NCBI GenBank assembly: GCA_902464115.1
Contig: CABQIF010000014.1
Span: forward strand, 1 to 26,795
Origin: an uncultured Ruminococcus sp.
GTDB taxonomy: Bacteria > Bacillota > Clostridia > Oscillospirales > Ruminococcaceae
Length of the DNA stretch: 26,795 bases
Reading direction: 5' to 3'
The translations under genes and the position numbers were made by a program. This document shows positions 7,468 to 14,510 of this stretch, piece after piece (the stretch's first letter is position 1; each line of letters begins with the position of its first letter). The notes under the pieces were generated by a model, which did not search any database, had not been told where the DNA came from, and was given only the letters and a program-made list of their open reading frames with translations.

Positions 7468-7995
7468 TTGATTCTACACAATGACGCTGTGGATGCCATT
7501 CTGACACGGAGAAGCATTCGCAGCTATCAGGCAAAGCAAATTTCCGAAGATGCATTGGAAACCATTCTGACTGCGGGGCAGTATGCCCCCAGCGGAATGA
7601 ATCAGCAGTCTGCAAAAGCGGTGGTTGTTCAGAGCAAAGAACGGATGCAACAGTTGGTACAGCTGGCGAAAGCAGCGGAGCAGGTTGACCACAACCCGTT
7701 TTATGATGCACCGACCGTCATTCTGGTATTTGCCGATGCGACCCAACTCGCACCGCTCGAAGATGGCTGCAATGTACTGGAAAATATGATGCTGGCAGCA
7801 CACGCCATCGGTTTGGGCAGCTGCTGGATCTATGCAGCAAAGGTGCTGTTCTCAACCGAAGAAGGTGCTGCGTTTCAGAAAGAACTGGGGCTTTCTGAAA
7901 CCGATCAGATTGTGGGTTCGATTGCCGTTGGGTATCCCGATGGTGCAGCTCCGCAGCCAAAGCCACGGAAAGAATCGTTTTTCCGAATTGTGTAA
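7468..7995 (+). CDS. Nitroreductase-family FMN protein
   Basis: This 175-residue flavoprotein of the nitroreductase family begins with the family's RRSIRSY motif (residues 14-20) and has APSGMNQQ and the later LGSCWI segment. The start is TTG at 7468, chosen because GAGGAGG lies 5 bases before it and the frame then gives the expected N-terminus. It follows the dehydrogenase gene by 20 bases and is the last gene before a new promoter. In this operon it may reduce an imine, quinone or flavin; the role is unknown. Confidence 0.85.
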   Translation: MILHNDAVDAILTRRSIRSYQAKQISEDALETILTAGQYAPSGMNQQSAKAVVVQSKERMQQLVQLAKAAEQVDHNPFYDAPTVILVFADATQLAPLEDGCNVLENMMLAAHAIGLGSCWIYAAKVLFSTEEGAAFQKELGLSETDQIVGSIAVGYPDGAAPQPKPRKESFFRIV

Positions 7996-8005
7996 AAAAT
8001 AGGGC

Positions 8006-8034
8006 TTGACAAATTGCAGGGGATGTGCTATGAT
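8006..8034 (+). promoter_or_regulatory. Promoter of the iron-containing alcohol dehydrogenase gene
   Basis: TTGACA (8006-8011), a 17-base spacer and TATGAT (8029-8034), with TGC just before the -10. The leader is about 95 bases. A TGCA-N6-TGCATG repeat (8040-8055) sits at the predicted start; a similar element occurs in the leader of the upstream operon. Confidence 0.7.
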
Positions 8035-8134
8035 GAAGTTGCATAAAAGTGCATGGTTCGACGGACGGTTTCATTGACGGAATCGCCAAATCGAATCATA
8101 ATAACAATCAAATATTTTATGGAGGGAAATACCA

Positions 8135-9346
8135 ATGAGCAGATTTACAATTCCAAGAGATCTTTACCACGGCAAGGGTTCATTAGAAGAGCTGAAACAC
8201 TTGCAGGGCAAGAAAGCCATGGTCGTTGTCGGCGGTGGCTCGATGAAGCGGTTTGGCTTCTTAGATCAGGCAGTTGCCTATCTGAAAGAAGCTGGCATGG
8301 AAGTCGCTCTGATCGAAGGCGTAGAACCAGACCCGTCTGTTACCACCGTTTTGAACGGTGCAGCAAAGATGCGGGAATTTGAGCCGGATTGGATTGTTGC
8401 CATGGGCGGCGGTTCTCCGATTGATGCTGCAAAGGCAATGTGGGCATTCTATGAATATCCGGATACCAAGTTTGAAGACCTTTGCACACCGTTTAATTTC
8501 CCAACATTGCGGACAAAGGCAAAGTTCTGTGCAATTCCATCTACATCCGGTACAGCAACCGAAGTAACTGCATTCTCGGTTATCACCGACTATGAAAAAG
8601 GTATCAAGTATCCGCTGGCAGACTTCAACATTACGCCGGATATTGCCATTGTTGATAGTGCACTGGCAGAAACCATGCCGAAGAAGCTGGTTGCACATAC
8701 TGGTATGGATGCCATGACGCACGCAATTGAAGCGTATGTTTCCACGCTGCACTGCAATTATACCGATGCTGTCGCTCTGCACGCCATCAAGATGATTCAC
8801 AAGGAACTGAAGAAGTCCTTTGACGGCTGCATGACTGCAAGAGCAGAAATGCACGATGCACAGTGTCTGGCAGGCATGGCATTTTCCAATGCTCTGCTGG
8901 GAATTGTACATTCTATGGCACATAAGACGGGTGCTGCTTATACCGGCGACCATATCATTCATGGCTGCGCAAATGCCATGTATCTGCCGAAGGTCATCAA
9001 GTACAATGCGAAGAACGAAGAAGCTGCGGAACGCTATGCACAGATTGCAGACCATATTGGTCTGGGCGGCACGACCACAGCAGAAAAGGTCGATGCTCTG
9101 ATTGCAGAACTCCGCTCGATGAATGACCAGCTGGATATTCCGCAGGCAATCAAGTTCTATGGTGCAGGCGGCGTGAAGGCAGAAACTTCTGTCATTGATG
9201 AAGCAGAATTTCTGGAAAAGCTGCCGGCTGTTGCAGCCAATGCCATCGGTGACGCTTGCACCGGTTCAAATCCACGGCAGCCATCGCAGGAAGAAATGGA
9301 AAAGCTCCTGAAGGCTTGCTATTATGATTTGGAAATTGATTTCTAA
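8135..9346 (+). CDS. Iron-containing alcohol dehydrogenase
   Basis: This 403-residue enzyme of the group III (Fe-dependent) alcohol dehydrogenases interconverts an alcohol and aldehyde with NAD(P). It shows the nucleotide motif GGGSPIDAAKA (91-101) and PSTSGTATE. By alignment with FucO, the metal ligands are Asp192, His196, His259 and His276. The ATG has GGAGGG 8 bases before it. Members reduce butanal, lactaldehyde, propanal or 4-hydroxybutyrate semialdehyde; the substrate cannot be told. Its position between the oxidoreductase operon and the cyclodeaminase-like gene suggests it handles an aldehyde from the same catabolism, though it has its own promoter. Confidence 0.9.
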   Translation: MSRFTIPRDLYHGKGSLEELKHLQGKKAMVVVGGGSMKRFGFLDQAVAYLKEAGMEVALIEGVEPDPSVTTVLNGAAKMREFEPDWIVAMGGGSPIDAAKAMWAFYEYPDTKFEDLCTPFNFPTLRTKAKFCAIPSTSGTATEVTAFSVITDYEKGIKYPLADFNITPDIAIVDSALAETMPKKLVAHTGMDAMTHAIEAYVSTLHCNYTDAVALHAIKMIHKELKKSFDGCMTARAEMHDAQCLAGMAFSNALLGIVHSMAHKTGAAYTGDHIIHGCANAMYLPKVIKYNAKNEEAAERYAQIADHIGLGGTTTAEKVDALIAELRSMNDQLDIPQAIKFYGAGGVKAETSVIDEAEFLEKLPAVAANAIGDACTGSNPRQPSQEEMEKLLKACYYDLEIDF

Positions 9347-9361
9347 ATTTTGTTTCGATAA

Positions 9362-9400
9362 AAAAGAATTTTCCAAGAAGAAAAAGGATTCTTTCGTTTT
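9362..9400 (+). terminator. Weak hairpin after the alcohol dehydrogenase gene
   Basis: AAAGAAT and ATTCTTT pair around a purine-rich loop, with G-U extension, followed by CGTTTT. The stem is AT-rich and weak; it may be a terminator for the preceding gene. Confidence 0.3.
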
Positions 9401-9412
9401 GCGGAAAACCGG

Positions 9413-9441
9413 TTGACAAATCGAAATCGGCTTGCTATAAT
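9413..9441 (+). promoter_or_regulatory. Promoter of the cyclodeaminase-family gene
   Basis: TTGACA (9413-9418), 17 bases and TATAAT (9436-9441) with TGC before the -10. The predicted leader is about 190 bases, which is long for this window, and holds two terminator-like hairpins. Confidence 0.75.
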
Positions 9442-9476
9442 AAGCACATTAAAACAAAAGATACCCCATACCAAAG

Positions 9477-9524
9477 AAAAGCGGACAACGAGGTCAAGAA
9501 AAACCAGTTGTCCGCTTTTTCTTG
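9477..9524 (+). terminator. First leader terminator (candidate attenuator)
   Basis: Arms 9477-9489 and 9507-9519 pair perfectly around a 17-base loop, followed by TTTCTTG. It lies about 30 bases after the predicted transcription start and 120 bases before the coding start. Confidence 0.65.
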
Positions 9525-9541
9525 TTTTTGAAAGCGAAAAC

Positions 9542-9586
9542 CAAGACAATGGCGTCTATTTCAGTCCCATTGCCTTGTTTTTTATT
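9542..9586 (+). terminator. Second leader terminator (candidate attenuator)
   Basis: Arms 9542-9552 and 9567-9577 pair with a single internal A-C mismatch around a 14-base loop and are followed directly by TTTTTTATTT. It ends about 55 bases before the start codon of the gene it precedes. Confidence 0.55.
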
Positions 9587-9640
9587 TACCCATATGGAGG
9601 GGAAACTTCCATAAATAATCCAATAAAGGAGCGTATCAAC

Positions 9641-10780
9641 ATGAGTTATCCGAAGGTAGACATTCTGTATTTAAGTGAAAAGGATATGCTGGCAGCCGGT
9701 GTCAACAACGTTGTACAGTGCACCGATTGTATGGAAGAGGTCGTAAAGCTGTTGGATGATGGCGATTACCGGATGGGCGGCGAGAACGGAAATTCTCACG
9801 GCTGTATGATCAGCTTTCCAGACAACCCGGAATTTCCGAACATGCCAAAGAATGGCCCTGACAGACGATTCATGGCAATGCCGGCATATCTGGGCGGAAA
9901 GTTCGATATGGCTGGCGTGAAGTGGTATGGTTCTAATGTAGAAAACCGGGAAAAGGGCTTGCCTCGTTCCATCCTGATGGTCATTCTGAACGACAAGGAA
10001 ACGGGTGCACCAAAGGCATTCCTCTCCGCAAACCTCATCAGTGCATATCGTACCGCAGCGATTCCGGGCGTTGGTGTAAAGCTGCTGGCAAAGAAAGATG
10101 CAAAGGTTTTGGGGGTTGTTGGTCCTGGTTTCATCAACAACATTACAATTGAAACATTTGCAGCATTGCGTCCAACTTTGGACACTCTGAAGATCAAGGG
10201 ACGTGGCAGAGCCTCCATTGACCGTTGTATCGCTTATGTCAAGGAGCACTGCCCACAGTTCAAGAACATCATTGTTTGCGACACGCTGGAAGAATGCTGC
10301 AAGGATGCCGATATTATGACGATTGCAGTTTCCACACCGACTGGCGGTCATCAGAATTACCCATTCATCAAGCGAGAATGGCTGAAGCCGGGATGTCTGG
10401 TTTGTGCACCGGGTGCAGTAGATTTCCCAGATGAACTGGTTTGCGACCCGACTGTGAAGCTGGTCGTTGATAACAAGAAACTATATGAAGCATGGGCAGA
10501 AGAATACCCATATCCGACTTTTGATAAGATGTTCCTGTTGGGCGATAAGTTCACCGACTTGGCACATGATCGAAAGCTGGATTGGAACATTGTGCAGAAC
10601 ATCGGTGCAATTGCAAACGGAAAAGTTCCGGGCAGAGAATCGGATGACCAAATTATTTTGTATTCCATCGGCGGTATGCCGGTAGAAGATGTTGCATGGG
10701 GCAAGACCGTTTATGAAAATGCACTGGAAAAGGGCATTGGTGTCACTTTGAACCTGTGGGATCAGCCGTACTTGTATTGA
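9641..10780 (+). CDS. Ornithine cyclodeaminase/mu-crystallin family protein ('tyramine oxidase subunit B' type)
   Basis: This 379-residue protein is of the ornithine cyclodeaminase/mu-crystallin superfamily, NAD(P)-dependent enzymes that work on amino acids through an imine. Seen are the substrate-side segment AGVKWYGSN, the family block SAYRTAAIPGVGVKLLAKKD and the Rossmann segment VLGVVGPGFINN. Close homologues in anaerobes are often named tyramine oxidase subunit B, a label with thin experimental support as far as I know. The ATG at 9641 was chosen over upstream frames because AAAGGAG precedes it and the N-terminus matches the family. Association with an opine-oxidase-like operon recalls Agrobacterium opine loci. 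Confidence 0.83.
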   Translation: MSYPKVDILYLSEKDMLAAGVNNVVQCTDCMEEVVKLLDDGDYRMGGENGNSHGCMISFPDNPEFPNMPKNGPDRRFMAMPAYLGGKFDMAGVKWYGSNVENREKGLPRSILMVILNDKETGAPKAFLSANLISAYRTAAIPGVGVKLLAKKDAKVLGVVGPGFINNITIETFAALRPTLDTLKIKGRGRASIDRCIAYVKEHCPQFKNIIVCDTLEECCKDADIMTIAVSTPTGGHQNYPFIKREWLKPGCLVCAPGAVDFPDELVCDPTVKLVVDNKKLYEAWAEEYPYPTFDKMFLLGDKFTDLAHDRKLDWNIVQNIGAIANGKVPGRESDDQIILYSIGGMPVEDVAWGKTVYENALEKGIGVTLNLWDQPYLY

Positions 10781-10810
10781 TGTAAAGTTACGAAAGCAAA
10801 ATAAAATCAT

Positions 10811-10858
10811 CCGCCGCTTTTCAATAGAGAAAGTCTGCTGAAAAGCGGCGGTTCTTTT
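10811..10858 (+). terminator. Terminator-like hairpin between cyclodeaminase-like gene and amt
   Basis: Arms 10811-10823 and 10839-10851 form a perfect GC-rich 13-bp stem, followed by TTCTTTT, a moderate T-run. Only a poor promoter candidate (TTGATG-19-TAAAAT, 10777-10807) lies before it, so amt may depend on read-through. Confidence 0.6.
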
Positions 10859-10884
10859 GAGGATAGAATGGGAGGGAGTTTGAT

Positions 10885-12114
10885 ATGGCTGGAAATGTTG
10901 CATTTATGTTTCTCTGTACCATCATGGTGTTGGGAATGACACCAGGGTTGGGGATGTTTTACGGTGGCATGGTACGGCGGAAGAACGCCTTAAATACGAT
11001 GATGTTTTGCTTTGCCATGATGGGAATCGGCATGCTGCTGTGGGTTTCCATTGGGTATTCGCTTTGCTTTGGCGAAGACCACGGCGGTATTATTGGCAGC
11101 CTGCACTATGCATTTTTGCAGAACGTGCCGTGGACATCGGACAGTGACGAAGTTCCGCCGATGATGCTGGCGTTGTTTAATATGATGTTTGCCGTGATTT
11201 CTCCGGCAATTATTCTCGGCTCACTGGCAGAGCGAATGAAGTTTTCCAAGATGATGTTACTCTGTATCATCTGGACGCTGGTGGTCTATTATCCGCTGGC
11301 ACATATGACATGGGGCGGCGGATTGTTAGATGACCCGATTGGTTCAATTGACTTTGCAGGCGGAAATGTCATTCACATCAGCACCGGGGTTTCTGGTCTG
11401 GTTGCCTGCATGATTTTGGGCAGAAGAAAGGGCTTTGGGGCAATGTCCTATCATCCGCACAATATTCCGTTGTTCCTGATTGGTGCAGCCGTGTTGTGGG
11501 TCGGCTGGCTGGGATTCAACTGTGGCTGTGCTGGCGGTGCAAATGAAATTGCCATCTTGGCTCTGGCAAATACCACGATTTCTTCCGCAGCAAGTATGGT
11601 CGTCTGGATGCTGATGGAAACCATCATCCAAAAGAAATGTACGGTTATGGGTGCGGTAACAGGCGGCATTGTCGGTTTGGTCGGCATTACGCCGGGAGCA
11701 GGTTATGTGCCGATTTGGTCAGCGTTTCTGATTGGTGCGATTGCAGCTCCGATTTGTTTCTTCGCCATCAGCAAGGCAAAGCAGAAGTTCGGCTATGATG
11801 ATGCCTTAGATGCCTTTGGATGTCACGGCGTTGGCGGTATCTGGGGCGGCATTGCGACTGGATTATTTGCCAACAGTTCTGTGAATGCAGCCGTTCCGCA
11901 TAATGGGCTGGTCTTTGGAGAATGGCGGCTGTTTGTTGCACAGCTGGCAGCCAGTGCCATCAGCATTGCCATTGCTGCTACTTTTACCGCTGTAATTATG
12001 CTGATTCTCAAGAAGTGCGGTGGTGTTCGGGTATCGGACATGGAAGAAGCACAGGGCTTAGACCAAATCGAACACGGCGAACGTGCGTATCCGGCATTCA
12101 ATGGCTTAGACTGA
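10885..12114 (+). CDS. amt: Ammonium transporter (Amt family)
   Basis: This 409-residue integral membrane protein with about 11 helices is a trimeric channel for ammonium or ammonia. It has the Amt opening PGLGMFYGGMVRRKN, the twin pore histidines (His164 in NVIHISTG and His314 in GCHGVGG) and the signature block around FAVISPAIILG. The N-terminus starts directly with the first helix. GGGAGGG precedes the ATG. It lies 16 bases before a PII gene, the standard amt-glnK pair, in which PII blocks the channel when nitrogen is ample. Placement next to amine catabolism fits recapture of leaked ammonia. Confidence 0.95.
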   Translation: MAGNVAFMFLCTIMVLGMTPGLGMFYGGMVRRKNALNTMMFCFAMMGIGMLLWVSIGYSLCFGEDHGGIIGSLHYAFLQNVPWTSDSDEVPPMMLALFNMMFAVISPAIILGSLAERMKFSKMMLLCIIWTLVVYYPLAHMTWGGGLLDDPIGSIDFAGGNVIHISTGVSGLVACMILGRRKGFGAMSYHPHNIPLFLIGAAVLWVGWLGFNCGCAGGANEIAILALANTTISSAASMVVWMLMETIIQKKCTVMGAVTGGIVGLVGITPGAGYVPIWSAFLIGAIAAPICFFAISKAKQKFGYDDALDAFGCHGVGGIWGGIATGLFANSSVNAAVPHNGLVFGEWRLFVAQLAASAISIAIAATFTAVIMLILKKCGGVRVSDMEEAQGLDQIEHGERAYPAFNGLD

Positions 12115-12130
12115 GAAAGGGTGTGACAGT

Positions 12131-12469
12131 ATGAAAAAAATTGAAGTTATTTTCCGACCGGAAAAATTAGAACCGCTGAAAGAAACGTTGCTGGAGGCAG
12201 GCATTAAGGGGGCAACCTTTTATCAAGTCAGCGGCTGCGGCAACCAGCACGGCTGGATTGCTTATCACCGAGGCAGCGAAGTCATGATGAATACCCTGCC
12301 GAAGGTGTACATGATGACGGTTGTACCAGATGCGGAAGTGGATGGGATTTTGAAGCTGATTAAACAATGTGTCTATACCGGAACGGTTGGAGATGGAAAG
12401 ATTTTCATTTCTACCGTGGATGAATGTATCCGGATTCGGACAGACGAAACGGGCGATATTGCTTTATAA
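12131..12469 (+). CDS. glnK: PII signal transduction protein (GlnK type)
   Basis: This 112-residue PII protein senses ATP/ADP and 2-oxoglutarate and controls the neighbouring Amt channel. Numbering matches E. coli GlnB without gaps through the T-loop: Gln39, Arg47, Gly48, Lys58 and Lys90 are all kept, as is the TGTVGDGKIF block. Tyr51, the residue uridylylated by GlnD, is Val here, and Thr43 is Ile, so control by uridylylation at that site is not possible. Binding of effectors alone probably sets its activity. It follows amt by 16 bases and is followed by a terminator. Confidence 0.93.
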   Translation: MKKIEVIFRPEKLEPLKETLLEAGIKGATFYQVSGCGNQHGWIAYHRGSEVMMNTLPKVYMMTVVPDAEVDGILKLIKQCVYTGTVGDGKIFISTVDECIRIRTDETGDIAL

Positions 12470-12484
12470 AAATCCAAATAGAAA

Positions 12485-12527
12485 AAAATCCTGACGAGTT
12501 GGCAGTTCCAGTTCGTCAGGATTTTGT
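12485..12527 (+). terminator. Intrinsic terminator after glnK
   Basis: Arms 12485-12497 and 12513-12525 pair perfectly over 13 bp, A-run before and T-run inside the 3' arm. No promoter is visible between it and the next start at 12542, so the next gene may be expressed by read-through. Confidence 0.7.
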
Positions 12528-12541
12528 GAGCAGAAAGCGAG

Positions 12542-13270
12542 ATGGGACAGATGAACCGACAACCAATCATTGGTGTAACGCCATTAGTAGATGTAGCAAA
12601 AGAAAGTTATTGGATGCTGCCCGGCTATTTCAACGGAATTTTACAGGCAGGTGGATTGCCGTTGATGCTGCCTTTGACGACCGATGCCAGCCGGATTGCA
12701 CAGCTCTGTCATTTGTGCGATGGCATTCTATTGACAGGTGGGCAGGACATCCAGCCGGAATTGTACGGGGCAGAACCGTTGCCATGCTGTGGCGAATGCA
12801 GCCCAGAACGGGACACAATGGAATTGCAGCTGCTGGAACTGGCATTTCAACAGGATTTGCCTGTTTTAGGCATCTGTCGAGGGATTCAGCTTTTGAATGT
12901 CTGCTTTGGCGGAACGCTGTATCAGGATTTACCGGAGCAGGTTTCCAGTTCGATTTCCCATCACCAAACACCACCCTATGACCAGCCAGTGCACACCGTT
13001 TCGGTGCTGCCAGAAACGCCGTTGGCAGCCTTGCTGGAACAAGAAACATTGGCAGTGAACAGCTATCATCATCAGGGCATTTTGAAATTGGCAGAGGCTT
13101 TGCAGCCCATGGCAGTTGCATCCGATGGATTGGTGGAAAGCGTATGGCTGCCGGAAAAAGCGTTTGTCTGGGGCGTACAGTGGCATCCGGAATATGATTA
13201 CCGGAAAAATACTGCCAGTCAGCAGATTCTTCAGGCATTTGTACAGGCTGCCGGAAAGCAGAAAAGATGA
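12542..13270 (+). CDS. Gamma-glutamyl-gamma-aminobutyrate hydrolase family protein (peptidase C26)
   Basis: This 242-residue class I glutamine amidotransferase-fold hydrolase is related to PuuD, which frees GABA from gamma-glutamyl-GABA in putrescine breakdown. Visible are LTGGQDIQPELYG (65-76), the nucleophile elbow LGICRGIQ with Cys112, and QWHPE with His215 and Glu217, a full Cys-His-Glu triad. The start is either 12542 or the ATG at 12551; ribosome sites are weak for both. It lies just after the amt-glnK pair. Its gamma-glutamyl substrate may come from polyamine or amine catabolism, but no other Puu gene is present. Confidence 0.88.
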   Translation: MGQMNRQPIIGVTPLVDVAKESYWMLPGYFNGILQAGGLPLMLPLTTDASRIAQLCHLCDGILLTGGQDIQPELYGAEPLPCCGECSPERDTMELQLLELAFQQDLPVLGICRGIQLLNVCFGGTLYQDLPEQVSSSISHHQTPPYDQPVHTVSVLPETPLAALLEQETLAVNSYHHQGILKLAEALQPMAVASDGLVESVWLPEKAFVWGVQWHPEYDYRKNTASQQILQAFVQAAGKQKR

Positions 13271-13299
13271 GAATTTTTCATGGATACAGGGGTTTGCAC

Positions 13300-13328
13300 T
13301 TGATTTTTTTCGGGAAACGTGTTACACT
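13300..13328 (+). promoter_or_regulatory. Promoter of the cyclophilin-fur transcript
   Basis: TTGATT (13300-13305), 17 bases and TACACT (13323-13328), 33 bases before the cyclophilin start. A moderate match to consensus with the right spacing. Confidence 0.6.
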
Positions 13329-13360
13329 AATAGCATTAACAATGACTGGAGGAAACAATC

Positions 13361-13834
13361 ATGGTTGTAATTGAAATGGAAAATGGAAAGAAAATTGAAC
13401 TGGAGCTGTATCCGGACATTGCTCCGATTACCTGTGAAAATTTTGAAAAGCTGGTGAAGCAGGGCTTTTATAATGGCTTGATTTTTCACCGTGTGATTCC
13501 AGGCTTTATGATTCAGGGCGGCTGTCCGGATGGAACGGGCATGGGTGGCCCAGGCTGGAATATCAAGGGCGAATTTGCTGCAAACGGTGTCAAGAATGAT
13601 CTCAAGCACACCCGTGGCGTGATCTCAATGGCACGGGCAATGAATCCGAACTCTGCTGGCTCGCAGTTCTTCATCATGCACGAAGATGCTCCGCATCTGG
13701 ATGGACAATATGCTGCATTCGGTAAAGTCGTTTCCGGCATGGATGTTGTAGATGAAATTGCAAGTGTGCAGACCGACTATGCAGACAAGCCGCTGACACC
13801 GCAGGTGATGAAGTCTGTCACCATCGTAGACTGA
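13361..13834 (+). CDS. Cyclophilin-type peptidyl-prolyl cis-trans isomerase
   Basis: This 157-residue cytoplasmic cyclophilin catalyses cis-trans isomerisation before proline. Family signatures are clear: NFEKLVKQGFYNGLIFHRVI with the active-site Arg in FHRVIPGFMIQGG, the loop GTGMGGPGW, and SAGSQFFI with the conserved Gln-Phe-Phe. There is no signal peptide. Its length is that of a single-domain bacterial cyclophilin. TGGAGG precedes the ATG. It lies 19 bases before a Fur-family gene in the same transcript. Confidence 0.93.
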   Translation: MVVIEMENGKKIELELYPDIAPITCENFEKLVKQGFYNGLIFHRVIPGFMIQGGCPDGTGMGGPGWNIKGEFAANGVKNDLKHTRGVISMARAMNPNSAGSQFFIMHEDAPHLDGQYAAFGKVVSGMDVVDEIASVQTDYADKPLTPQVMKSVTIVD

Positions 13835-13853
13835 AAGTAGTGCGATTGGCACA

Positions 13854-14273
13854 ATGGGTTATCACACAAAGCAAAAAGAACGGATTCTCGATTTGCTGAA
13901 AACCTGTGCAGGCGAACACCTGACCGTTTCCGACTTGGGAAAGCAGCTGGAAGAAAACGGTACACCCGTTGGAACGGCGACGATTTACCGCTATCTGGAA
14001 CAGCTGACGGAAGAGGGCGTTCTCCGGAAATATATTCTGGATGGAAAATCCAGTGCGTGTTATCAGTATTTGGGGGAGCATGCAACGTGTCAGGAGCATT
14101 TTCACTTGAAGTGTCTTTCCTGCGGAACGCTGTTCCATGTACAGTGCACGTTTCTGGATGAGATGCAGGCACACATTGCAGCCCACCATCATTTCCAGAT
14201 TGACCATACCAAAACGGTACTCTATGGATATTGTGAGCAGTGCCAGAATGCCCAGCAAAAAAAAGAATCGTAA
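13854..14273 (+). CDS. Fur-family metal-dependent regulator
   Basis: This 139-residue regulator has an N-terminal winged helix (recognition segment GTATIYRYLEQLTEEG, 41-56). The C-terminal dimer domain holds two CxxC pairs, Cys87/Cys90 and Cys127/Cys130, which form the structural zinc site, and HFHLKC and a His111-113 cluster for the regulatory metal. Length and motifs fit Fur, Zur or PerR; the sequence does not decide between iron, zinc and peroxide sensing. The ribosome site is weak, so it may rely on translation from the upstream cyclophilin gene. A strong terminator follows. Confidence 0.9.
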   Translation: MGYHTKQKERILDLLKTCAGEHLTVSDLGKQLEENGTPVGTATIYRYLEQLTEEGVLRKYILDGKSSACYQYLGEHATCQEHFHLKCLSCGTLFHVQCTFLDEMQAHIAAHHHFQIDHTKTVLYGYCEQCQNAQQKKES

Positions 14274-14276
14274 GAA

Positions 14277-14325
14277 AAGCAGCATACAGTTGGAACAATC
14301 TCCAGCTGTATGCTGCTTGTTTTAT
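14277..14325. terminator. Strong, probably bidirectional terminator
   Basis: A long stem runs from 14277-14294 to 14301-14318 around a 6-base loop, with one G-U pair, followed by GTTTTATT on the plus strand and preceded by an A-rich run that serves the minus strand. It separates the fur transcript from the convergent small gene at 14322-14498. Confidence 0.75.
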
Positions 14326-14498
14326 TGAAATGCTGGCGGAAACGGGGATGCTTGTTGTTTCGGCGGTTTTTCATAGATGCGAACCGGGGCATGGTCTAAA
14401 AAACCGGTCTGTTGCCGAACCGCCACGGATTTTACCTGTGGCTGATAAATTTTTACCGGAGCATCTGCGGGTGTCTGCGGTTGTTTTCCATATTCCAT
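14322..14498 (-). CDS. Small 58-residue protein with duplicated APV(K/R)IY motif
   Basis: An ATG at 14498 with AAGGAGG 7 bases before it opens a 58-codon frame that ends at the convergent terminator. The product is rich in Pro, Gln and Lys, without hydrophobic helices, and contains the same motif twice: APVKIYQP near residue 13 and APVRIYEKP near residue 38. It starts 12 bases after the stop of the helical protein gene at 14511-14942, so the two share a transcript. The strong ribosome site and the tight spacing argue that it is a real gene. No family was recognised; a short linear binding motif or adaptor is possible. Confidence 0.65.
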   Translation of the reverse strand: MEYGKQPQTPADAPVKIYQPQVKSVAVRQQTGFLDHAPVRIYEKPPKQQASPFPPAFQ

Positions 14499-14510
14499 AC
14501 CGATTCCTCC

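Noticed and set aside
8053..8382. 109-codon plus-strand frame starting in the leader of the alcohol dehydrogenase gene
   Set aside because: It overlaps the true gene in another frame, lacks a ribosome site, and its product is Arg/Ser-rich without motifs. A leader peptide role was considered but there is no codon run typical of attenuation peptides.
8261..9055. 264-codon minus-strand frame inside the iron alcohol dehydrogenase gene
   Set aside because: Antisense to a well-supported gene, no domain, no promoter or ribosome site.
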